DNA from: Sphingomicrobium lutaoense
Lineage (GTDB): Bacteria; Pseudomonadota; Alphaproteobacteria; Sphingomonadales; Sphingomonadaceae
Reading direction: 5' to 3'
Length of the DNA: 64,000 bases
Assembly (NCBI RefSeq): GCF_014195685.1
Contig: NZ_JACICF010000001.1
Span: forward strand, 567,317 to 631,316
Below the pieces are notes generated by a model. That model was not told the origin of the DNA. It did not search any database and saw only the letters and a program-made list of their open reading frames with translations. The position numbers were made by a program, and so were the translations under genes. Every line of letters starts with the position of its first letter. Position 1 is the first letter of the stretch. Of this stretch, positions 25,340-32,706 are shown piece by piece.

Positions 25340-25713
25340 GGCTTCCCAACCGAGAGGAGCTTTTCTTAGCTTTCAGATAACAGGGCCTGCACCTGCTTTT
25401 AAGCCCGTATCTGATGGGTTCAGGCTCCGCTCCTTCCAAGGGGCGGCATCCGCTAAACAGTGCCTTGTCCCGTTGGCAGTGAGGAGAAAAAGGGCTTCGC
25501 CTCTTTTAGAAGCGGGCCACATCTTTTTCCCTCTCATTTGCAGCTCAAGGATAGTCAGACGCTTCAAGGCGGCGTGTTAGAGCTGCGAGCCCAACGCGTT
25601 GGGATCGGAAGTGGCGTCGCGCGATAATGGCTTGTGTGCAGCTCGTCTTCTCGGTGTTAAGGGGAACGGTTTTGGCACTCGCTTCATTGATAATCATTAA
25701 GGGAGGAGCGGGT
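25340..25713. other. Intergenic region at the end of the polysaccharide locus
   Basis: This 374-base gap holds no convincing gene. A terminator-like hairpin (AAAAGGGC / GCC-T-CTTTT with a TTC loop) lies at 25487-25507. A perfect 14-base palindrome CCCAACGCGTTGGG lies at 25590-25603. The last 20 bases carry the ribosome site of the mscS-like gene. In-frame codons upstream of 25714 could extend that protein, but the strong GGGAGGAG at 25701-25708 argues against it. Confidence 0.5.
25487..25507 (+). terminator. Possible rho-independent terminator after the amidotransferase gene
   Basis: The segment folds as AAAAGGGC-TTC-GCC(T)CTTTT with one bulged T. It is A-rich on one side and T-rich on the other, so it could work in both directions. 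It lies about 150 bases after the stop, which is far for a terminator, and the T-run is short. Confidence 0.35.
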
Positions 25714-26676
25714 ATGAGCGGCATTGACGCAGATATCTCGGCGACGTGGCAGACAATCGACAGTCTCGTGGAAGGCTTTTTCGCAACGCTGCCTAAGTTA
25801 GTGATCGGCGCGATCGTCTTCGTCATTATTTGGATGATCGCCAAGCTAGTGCGCTCCGTGATATCGCGGGCGAAGTTCGGCGACGACAATGGCGAACTGG
25901 CGCTTGTCCTGTCGCGGATCGTCTATTGGGTGCTGCTGATCGTCGGGCTGTTCATTGCGCTCACCGTGGTGCTGCCTTCGCTGACGCCCGCGCAGCTGAT
26001 TTCGACCTTGGGGATTGGCGGGCTGGCGATCGGTTTTGCCTTCAAGGATATCTTCCAGAACTTACTGGCAGGGATCCTCATTCTCATCCGGCGGCCGTTC
26101 CGGATCGGGGATGAGATCGAGAGCAAGGACTATCTCGGCAAGGTCGAGGCGATCGAGACGCGGGCGACCTATCTGAAGACGCCGGACGGGCAGCAGGTGA
26201 TCATTCCCAACAGCCAGATCTATTCGGACCCGATCACGGTGGTGACCGCCTATGACGTGCGGCGGAGCGAATATGAGATCGGTATCGGCTATGGCGACGA
26301 TATCAAGACCGCTCGCGAGGTGCTGTTAAAGGCGGTCCGCGGCGTCGAGGGGGTATTGTCGGAGCCGGCGCCGGATGTGCTTGTCTCCTCGCTCGATGCG
26401 AGCTGGGTCACGCTCAAGGCGCGCTGGTGGACCGATTCGGTGCGGAGCGCGGTGACGCGGACGCGCAGCGAGGTCATCCAGGAAGTCGCCTACCATCTGA
26501 CCGAGGCGGGGATCGACATGCCTTTCGATACGCAGGTCGTGCTGTTCCACGACCAGACCGAGGAAAGCGATGGCGACCGGGCCAGGCAGCGCGAGGGCTG
26601 GCCGACCGGGCCGGACAATTCCCGGCCTGCGAAGATGGTCGATGCGATGCGCGAGCGGGGCAAGGCCAACGACTGA
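25714..26676 (+). CDS. Small-conductance mechanosensitive ion channel (MscS family)
   Basis: A 320-residue inner-membrane channel that opens under membrane tension and protects against osmotic downshock. Two N-terminal hydrophobic segments (VIGAIVFVIIWMIAKLV and IVYWVLLIVGLFIALTVV) precede the pore helix LISTLGIGGLAIGFAFKDIFQNLLAGILI, the conserved Gly/Ala-packed TM3 of MscS. Then come RRPFRIGDEIE and VIIPNSQIYSDPI, marking the beta domain. The start at 25714 has GGGAGGAG upstream. The C-terminal 40 residues are charged and probably disordered. It is convergent with dnaE2, 25 bases apart. Confidence 0.93.
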   Translation: MSGIDADISATWQTIDSLVEGFFATLPKLVIGAIVFVIIWMIAKLVRSVISRAKFGDDNGELALVLSRIVYWVLLIVGLFIALTVVLPSLTPAQLISTLGIGGLAIGFAFKDIFQNLLAGILILIRRPFRIGDEIESKDYLGKVEAIETRATYLKTPDGQQVIIPNSQIYSDPITVVTAYDVRRSEYEIGIGYGDDIKTAREVLLKAVRGVEGVLSEPAPDVLVSSLDASWVTLKARWWTDSVRSAVTRTRSEVIQEVAYHLTEAGIDMPFDTQVVLFHDQTEESDGDRARQREGWPTGPDNSRPAKMVDAMRERGKAND

Positions 26677-26701
26677 TCGCGGTGGCGGGCGGCCTTGCCC
26701 G

Positions 26702-29700
26702 TCAGTGGAAATCGCGGCTGCGCGGGAGGATGCGCGCGTTGCGCGGATGCCCCGTGGCCGCGGGCCGCGCGAGCGTCCGCTTCGGCTGGCGCGGGGGGCA
26801 GTCGGCATTGGCGGCGTCGGGGATCACCGGCACCTTGTGTTTCACCTCGCTCATCGTGCGGAGCGGGCGGGTGACATGGTCGGCGCGCGACATGCGCGGA
26901 TCGAGCAGATCCTCGCTGAGTTCGGACAGGCGGTGCGTGGCATCTTCGAGGCGAGTGACGATGACGTGGAGCACTTCGTCGTCCATCTCGATCCGGCCGG
27001 TCACCTCCATCAGCCGCGCGCCCATGATGACCTTGCGATATTTCTCCATCACGTCCGGCCAGATGACGAGATTGACCACGCCCGTCTCGTCCTCGAGCGT
27101 GATGAAGCAGACGCCCTTGGCGCTGCCCGGGCGCTGGCGGATGAGGACCACGCCCGCGACCTTCACCGACTGGCGGAAATTGCGTTTGCGAAGGTCGGCG
27201 CTGGCGGTGAAGCCGCGCGCGTCGAGATCGGGGCGCAGGAAGGAGAGGGGATGCGCCTTCAGGCTGAGGCGGGTGGTCTGATAGTCGGCCACCACATGTT
27301 CGCCCAGCGCCATTTCCGGCAATTGGTGCGCGGCGCGTTCGCGGCCCTCGTCGCGTGCATCGGCGGCGGCGAACAGGGGCAGGTCGAGCGCGGGCTTGAG
27401 CGCGCGGGCGTCCCATAGCGCCTGGCGCCGGTCGAGCCCCATCGAGCGGAAGGCATCGGCGGCGGCGAGGCGCTGGATCACCGCGGGAGTGAGGCCCGCG
27501 CGTTCCTGCAGCATGGCGACACTTTCATAAGGCCCCTGTTCGGCCCGCGCCGCGACGAGGCGCGCCGCCGCGACCTCGGACAGCCCGTCGACCTGCCGCA
27601 GCCCGAGCCGCAGCGGGGGCTGTTCGCCGGAGCCGGTCTCGAGCCGGTTGTCCCAGTCGCTATGGTTGACGTCGATAGCACGCACCTCGACCCCATGTTC
27701 CTGCGCGTCGCGGACGATCTGCGCGGGGGCGTAGAAGCCCATCGGCTGCGAATTGAGGAGCGCGCAGGCGAAGGCCGCGGGATAATGGCATTTCATCCAG
27801 CTCGAGATGTAGACGAGATGGGCGAAGCTGGCGGCATGGCTTTCGGGAAAGCCATATTCGCCAAAACCGCGGATCTGCTGGAAGCAGCGCGCCGCGAAAT
27901 CGGGATCATAGCCGCGTTCGATCATCCGCCCGACCATCTTGTCCTGCAGTTCATCGACCATGCCGCGCGAGCGGAAGGTCGCCATCGCCTTCCTGAGCTG
28001 GTTGGCTTCGCGGCTGGAGAAGTTGGCGGCGTCGAGCGCGATCTTCATCGCCTGTTCCTGGAAGATGGGAACGCCGAGCGTGCGCCCGAGGATCGAGGAA
28101 AGTTCATCGGGCGGGCCATGTTCGGGGCCGGGTTTGGGAATGACCACCGGCTCGGCGCCGCGCCGCCGCTTGAGATAGGGATGGACCATGTCGCCCTGGA
28201 TGGGGCCCGGGCGGACGATCGCCACCTCGATCACCAGATCGTAGAATTTGCGCGGCTTGAGCCGCGGCAGCATGTTCATCTGGGCGCGGCTTTCGACCTG
28301 GAACACGCCCAGACTGTCGCCTTTCACCAGCATGTCATAGACGCGCGGATCCTCGCGCGGGACGGTGGCGAGATCGATGTCGCGGCCATGATGCTCGCGC
28401 AAGAGGTCCAAGCCCTTTTGCAGGCAGGTGAGCATGCCCAGAGCGAGCACGTCGATCTTGAGGATGCCCAGCGCCTCGATATCGTCCTTGTCCCATTCGA
28501 TGAAGCTGCGGTCGGGCATCGCGCCATTGCCCACCGGGACGGTTTCGGTGAGCGGACCCTGGGTGAGGATGAAGCCCCCGACATGCTGCGAGAGATGGCG
28601 CGGCATGCCGATCATCTGTTCGGTCAGCCTGAGGACGCGGCGCAATTGCGGGTCGGCCATGTCGAGCCCCGCCTCGGCGGCATGTTTTTCGGCGATCTCC
28701 TTGCCATAGCTGCCCCATACGGTGCGGGCGAGCGCGCTGGTCGTGTCCTCGGAAAGCCCCATCACCTTGCCGACCTCGCGAATCGCCATGCGCGGGCGGT
28801 AGTGGATCACCGTGGCGCACAGCCCCGCGCGATGGCGGCCGTAGCGGCGGTAGATATATTGGATCACCTCCTCGCGCCGCTCATGTTCGAAATCGACATC
28901 GATGTCGGGCGGCTCCTTGCGCTCCTCGGAGATGAAGCGGTCGAACAGCAGTTCATATTCGTCGGGATCGACGGCGGTGATCTCGAGACAGTAGCAGACC
29001 GCTGAATTGGCGGCGCTGCCGCGGCCCTGGCAGAGGATCGGGGGATCGCACGAACGGGCAAAGTCGATGATGTCCTTGATGGTCAGGAAATAGCGCGCGA
29101 TGTCGAGCTTCGCGATCAGCGCCAGTTCGCGTTCGATGAGCCCCTTCACCTTTTCGGGAACGCCCCCCGGATAGCGCCGCGCCGCGCCTTCCCAGGCGAG
29201 CCGTTCGAGCTGTTCGTCGGGGGTACGGTCCCTGGGAATGGGTTCGTCGGGATATTCGTAGCGCAGTTCGTCGAGGCTGAAGGTGCAGGCGTCGGCCACC
29301 TGCCGCGTCGCCGCGATGGCATGGGGCCAGCGCGCGAACAGGCGGACCATTTCGGCCGGGGACTTGAGGTGCCGCTCGGCATTGGCGAGGAGAAGAAGGC
29401 CCGCTTTGTCGATGGTGGTTTTCTCGCGGATGCATGTCATCACGTCCTGGAGCGGGCGCCGTTCGGGAGCGTGGTAGAGAACCGCATTGGTGGCGAGGAT
29501 CGACAGGTCGTGCTGCCGCGCCAGCGCGTCGAGCCGGTTGATCCGCGCCACATCGTCGCCGCGATAGAGAAAGGAGGCGGCCAGGTGGCGCATCGTCGGC
29601 AATTGCCCTGCGAGCCGTGCGACCTGCTTTTCGAAAGCGGAATCGATCCGGTCGGGGGGACAGAGGATGAGCTGGATCCCTGTCGCATGGGCCGCGAGCA

Positions 29701-30124
29701 TGGCGAGGTCGATTTCGCACGCGCCCTTGTCCTGCCAGTCGCCCGACAGTGTCGCCATCTTGCCCGTGCTGAGGAGCGCCGAGAGGCGGCCATAAGCGGC
29801 GCGGTCTTCGGGATAGGCGAGAAAGGCATGGCCTTCGACCGTTTCGATCCGGCAGCCGATGACGGGGCGCAGCCGCGCGGTTTTCGCCTCGGTGTGGAGG
29901 CGCACCACCCCGGCGAGCGTGTTCACATCGGCAATGCCGAGCGCGTCATGCCCCTGGTGCAGCGCGGTGAGCACGAGATCGACCGCATCCGATGCGCCGC
30001 GCAGGAAGGAAAAGCAGCTCATCAGGCCCAGTTCGACGAAATCGGCGCGCGGATTGCCGCGGAAGGGATCGCCTTCGCGCCGCGCGAGCGTGCGCCGGTC
30101 GGGAGTGAGGGGCTTGTCGGGCAT
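26702..30124 (-). CDS. dnaE2: Error-prone DNA polymerase III alpha subunit homologue
   Basis: A 1140-residue C-family polymerase. It begins with a PHP domain (SCFSFLRGASDAVDLV, IADVNTLAGVVR), followed by the polymerase core with DIDVDFEHERREEVIQYIY and the third catalytic Asp in LKIDVLALGML. The carboxy part holds the HhH and OB domains and ends HPRNARILPRSRDFH, a DnaE2 hallmark. With ImuA and ImuB it forms the SOS-induced mutasome that copies past DNA damage and raises mutation rates. The ATG at 30124 overlaps the imuB stop (ATGA). The open frame continues upstream, but that part is out of register with imuB and looks like shadow sequence. Confidence 0.96.
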   Translation of the reverse strand: MPDKPLTPDRRTLARREGDPFRGNPRADFVELGLMSCFSFLRGASDAVDLVLTALHQGHDALGIADVNTLAGVVRLHTEAKTARLRPVIGCRIETVEGHAFLAYPEDRAAYGRLSALLSTGKMATLSGDWQDKGACEIDLAMLAAHATGIQLILCPPDRIDSAFEKQVARLAGQLPTMRHLAASFLYRGDDVARINRLDALARQHDLSILATNAVLYHAPERRPLQDVMTCIREKTTIDKAGLLLLANAERHLKSPAEMVRLFARWPHAIAATRQVADACTFSLDELRYEYPDEPIPRDRTPDEQLERLAWEGAARRYPGGVPEKVKGLIERELALIAKLDIARYFLTIKDIIDFARSCDPPILCQGRGSAANSAVCYCLEITAVDPDEYELLFDRFISEERKEPPDIDVDFEHERREEVIQYIYRRYGRHRAGLCATVIHYRPRMAIREVGKVMGLSEDTTSALARTVWGSYGKEIAEKHAAEAGLDMADPQLRRVLRLTEQMIGMPRHLSQHVGGFILTQGPLTETVPVGNGAMPDRSFIEWDKDDIEALGILKIDVLALGMLTCLQKGLDLLREHHGRDIDLATVPREDPRVYDMLVKGDSLGVFQVESRAQMNMLPRLKPRKFYDLVIEVAIVRPGPIQGDMVHPYLKRRRGAEPVVIPKPGPEHGPPDELSSILGRTLGVPIFQEQAMKIALDAANFSSREANQLRKAMATFRSRGMVDELQDKMVGRMIERGYDPDFAARCFQQIRGFGEYGFPESHAASFAHLVYISSWMKCHYPAAFACALLNSQPMGFYAPAQIVRDAQEHGVEVRAIDVNHSDWDNRLETGSGEQPPLRLGLRQVDGLSEVAAARLVAARAEQGPYESVAMLQERAGLTPAVIQRLAAADAFRSMGLDRRQALWDARALKPALDLPLFAAADARDEGRERAAHQLPEMALGEHVVADYQTTRLSLKAHPLSFLRPDLDARGFTASADLRKRNFRQSVKVAGVVLIRQRPGSAKGVCFITLEDETGVVNLVIWPDVMEKYRKVIMGARLMEVTGRIEMDDEVLHVIVTRLEDATHRLSELSEDLLDPRMSRADHVTRPLRTMSEVKHKVPVIPDAANADCPPRQPKRTLARPAATGHPRNARILPRSRDFH

Positions 30125-31674
30125 CAGGCGAACAGTCCGTGCAGATACCAGTCGGGCAGGCCGCCGCGCCCGTCGCCCACCAGCCCGTTGCGGAAGATCC
30201 AGTAGCGCCGCCCTTCGCCATCCTCGATGCGATAATAGTCGCGCAGCCGCGTCGAGGAGCGCTGGCGCCACCATTCGGGCGAGATGCGTTCGGGGCCTTC
30301 GACCTTGACGATATCGTGCATCGTGCCGCGCCAGCGGAAGCGGCGCGGCAGGCCGTCGGGAGTGAGATAGATCACGCTGATCGCCTCGGGCCGGTCGAGC
30401 AGCTTCAAGGGGCGGCAGGCGATATCGAGATCATATTGGGCGCGCGAAGGCGGCTCCGCGCCGGCGGCGATGCGCTGCTGGCTGCGTTCGGGCAGATGGC
30501 TCTGGCGCGGGGCGAGGCAAGCGACATTGGCCTTGCCCAGCCGGGTCACCAGACGGTCGATCAGCATCGGCAGCGGAGTGCCCTTGCCGCGCTCGCGGTC
30601 GAGCCGGTCCTGCGCCTGGTCGAGAGGTTCGGCCCAGACCGCGGTCAATCGCGCCTGGTCGATGCCAAAGCCCGCCTCGATATCGTCGAGCCGCTCGTCG
30701 AACAGCCGAGCGAGATGGTCGGGATCGCGCGAGGGCGAGGCCAGTTCGACCGCCCGCTCGATCGCGTCGCCATCGACGCGCCACAGTCGCAAGACCAGCC
30801 GCCGGGCACCCAAGCGCGCGGCTTCGAGAGTGCGCGCCAGGTCGAGCGCGAGATCGGCGACGATGCGGGCGAGGAGCGGCGCGTGCAGCACCGGTTCGAG
30901 AAGACGGCGGTCGGCGGTGGGAGGCACTTCCTCGATCAGGGGAACGAGCGGTTCGTGGGTGCGACCCAAGAGCTGGTCGAGGCGGTGCAGCGGATTGGCC
31001 TCGGGCGAGCGGCGGTTGCGGAAGCGGCGCGCGAGGCTTTCGCGCGGGACCGCCATCAGCTCCCCGATGGTCTTGAGCCCCAGCCGCGAGAGGAGGAGCC
31101 GCGTGTCGGCATTGAGACGCAGCGCCGCGGCGGGCAGGGGAGCGAGCGCGGCGGGAAGCGCGGCGGGGTCGGTCACGACCGGCCGTTCGCCGCCATGATG
31201 GGACAAGGCCCAGGCCGCGCCCGCATTGGTAGCCAGCGCGACGCGCGCGCCATAGCCTTCCATCCCGTAGCGATGTTCGATGTCGGCGAGCATCGCGGCC
31301 TCTCCGCCGAACAGATGCGCGCTTGAACTGGCGTCGAGCAGGAGAGCGTCCTGCCCGTCGACCATGGTCCAGGGTCCCCATCGCTGTGCCGCGAGAGCCA
31401 TTTTCTCAAGCGTGCGATGGTCGCCTTCATGATCCGAGGGGAAGGCGGCGATGCCCGGCGCGAGCATCCGCGCGTCCGCCAGGCGCATGCCCGCTTCCGC
31501 CCCCAGCGCACGGGCGAGGGGATTGGCGGCGTCGATGGCGGGGCCGTGCGCGGTCTCGGTGACGAGCAGGGCAGGGGCGAGAGTGCGCGCCTCTTCACCC
31601 TGCCGCGCGCTGATCCGGCTCCAGCGGTCGATCGCGAAGGTCGGAAACCAGATGGAGACGATCGCCCGGTTCAT
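30124..31674 (-). CDS. imuB: Catalytically inactive Y-family polymerase-like protein
   Basis: A 516-residue ImuB homologue that links DnaE2 to the beta clamp at lesions. The N-terminus MNRAIVSIWFPTFAIDRW carries the Y-family start. ALLLDASSSAHLFGGE is present, but the acidic metal-binding residues of active Y polymerases are missing, as is normal for ImuB. GLKTIGELMAVPRESLARRF is the HhH region. The C-terminus contains the segment LPDWYLHGLFA. ATG 31674 follows GGAGAGG at suitable spacing; the open frame extends further, but those residues belong to the overlapping imuA in another frame. It overlaps imuA by 80 bp and dnaE2 by 1-3 bases. Confidence 0.93.
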   Translation of the reverse strand: MNRAIVSIWFPTFAIDRWSRISARQGEEARTLAPALLVTETAHGPAIDAANPLARALGAEAGMRLADARMLAPGIAAFPSDHEGDHRTLEKMALAAQRWGPWTMVDGQDALLLDASSSAHLFGGEAAMLADIEHRYGMEGYGARVALATNAGAAWALSHHGGERPVVTDPAALPAALAPLPAAALRLNADTRLLLSRLGLKTIGELMAVPRESLARRFRNRRSPEANPLHRLDQLLGRTHEPLVPLIEEVPPTADRRLLEPVLHAPLLARIVADLALDLARTLEAARLGARRLVLRLWRVDGDAIERAVELASPSRDPDHLARLFDERLDDIEAGFGIDQARLTAVWAEPLDQAQDRLDRERGKGTPLPMLIDRLVTRLGKANVACLAPRQSHLPERSQQRIAAGAEPPSRAQYDLDIACRPLKLLDRPEAISVIYLTPDGLPRRFRWRGTMHDIVKVEGPERISPEWWRQRSSTRLRDYYRIEDGEGRRYWIFRNGLVGDGRGGLPDWYLHGLFA

Positions 31675-32338
31675 GCCCCTCTCCATGCGACAGGAGGAAA
31701 GTGCCGGGCCGGAAGCCGCGCCCGCGATAGAGCTCGGCCTCGAGCGTGGGCGAGCCGGGGGCCTGCGGGTTCCAGCGATGATCCTGTGCCGGGGCCGAGC
31801 GGGTGCGCCAGCGCAGCCGCGCCGCCGAGAGGTTGGACGTGCCTTCGCGGCGCAGAAGGAGGAGCGGGACGCCGCTGCGCTCCGCCGCCAGCACGAGGCG
31901 GCGCGTGGCGGTGAAGTCGAGCGACTTGGGATCGCCCCACAATTCGCCCACGACAAAGGCCATGGCGCCGCATCTTACGCCTTCCTCCATCGCCCAGAGG
32001 GCATCGCTGCCATGGCGGGCCTGGACATGGATGAGGCCGGGGCGCAGCGGCGCGGGGAGGCCGTGCAGGAAGGGACGGCCCGAACGGCGCATGCTGTCGG
32101 CGTCCTGGACCCAGAGCCAGGAGGGGGCGGGTGCCTCGGCATTGCCGTGCATCTGGCCGAGCGCGAGGGCGAGGGCATCGGCGGAAAGCTCGTCCCCGCT
32201 GGAGAAAATCTCCCATAGGGAAGGGGATAGAGGGAGGTCCGGGGACCAGCTGCCATGCGGGTTTCCGGTATGACCGGAAAGGTCGGCCGCGCGGAGCGCG
32301 TCGAGGGCGGAAAGGCAGCGGGGCAGGTCATCATTCAC
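31595..32338 (-). CDS. imuA: RecA-like mutasome accessory protein
   Basis: A 247-residue ImuA homologue, the first gene of the imuA-imuB-dnaE2 cassette. LWEIFSSGDELSADALALAL, FLHGLPAPLRPGLIHVQAR and ELWGDPKSLDFTATRRLVLAAERSGVP match sphingomonad-type ImuA, and ARLRWRTRSAPA and GFRPGTFLL close the protein. Family members bind ImuB and DnaE2 and are needed for damage tolerance. The GTG at 32338 is chosen because the only earlier start (32431) would place the LexA box inside the gene; there is no strong ribosome site. SOS control is indicated by the box at 32368-32382, 30 bases upstream. Confidence 0.85.
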   Translation of the reverse strand: MNDDLPRCLSALDALRAADLSGHTGNPHGSWSPDLPLSPSLWEIFSSGDELSADALALALGQMHGNAEAPAPSWLWVQDADSMRRSGRPFLHGLPAPLRPGLIHVQARHGSDALWAMEEGVRCGAMAFVVGELWGDPKSLDFTATRRLVLAAERSGVPLLLLRREGTSNLSAARLRWRTRSAPAQDHRWNPQAPGSPTLEAELYRGRGFRPGTFLLSHGEGHEPGDRLHLVSDLRDRPLEPDQRAAG

Positions 32339-32367
32339 GGGCAGACAAGAATCGAATCGAGGTTTAT

Positions 32368-32382
32368 GTTCCCTATATGTTC
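32368..32382 (-). promoter_or_regulatory. LexA (SOS) box upstream of imuA-imuB-dnaE2
   Basis: The sequence is an exact GTTC-cctatat-GTTC direct repeat (GAAC-N7-GAAC on the coding strand), the alphaproteobacterial LexA operator. It lies 30 bases before the imuA start, so LexA bound here would block the promoter and DNA damage would induce the cassette. Confidence 0.88.
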
Positions 32383-32706
32383 TCACTATTCGGAGTTGGT
32401 GGCAAGGCTGTTTGCGGAGGCTTGCGACCACGCCCCGGGGGTGCCTAGGGGCACACTGGGCGGCCTGTTGACGAGCGGGTTAACGAAGCGGCTGAAAAGC
32501 GGAAAATAGGCCTGACGCGGGGTTGTAAAGGGTGGAAACAGTCGATCTTCCCTTTTCGGAAATGTCGCGAAACTCAGGAAAATGAAGCCGATACGTGATT
32601 ATTTTACCATTAACTCCATCGGGATACCTCTCGGTTAACATCCTGCGATTAACTTCTTCAATATCCCGGTGTGTATCCACGCCGAACGACCAAGAATGGA
32701 AGTGAT
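32383..32706. other. Divergent intergenic region, imuA / exported protease
   Basis: This 324-base stretch separates the SOS cassette from the protease gene on the other strand. It becomes AT-rich near 32580-32690, where a promoter for the protease is likely, and ends with GGAAG before its ATG. TTAAC occurs several times there but not at CtrA-box spacing. No gene is supported. Confidence 0.4.

Noticed and set aside
25627-25713. N-terminal extension of the MscS-like channel
   Set aside because: The strong GGGAGGAG site directly upstream of ATG 25714 argues that translation starts there.
27662-29005. Long open frame (about 447 codons) opposite dnaE2, and similar frames elsewhere in the cassette
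   Set aside because: The polymerase motifs are all on the minus strand. Plus-strand frames here are rich in Arg/Asp/His runs and lack any family match; they are by-products of high GC.
32620-32665. TTAAC pairs that resemble a CtrA box upstream of the protease gene
   Set aside because: The spacing between the TTAA parts is 10 bases, not the 7 expected.
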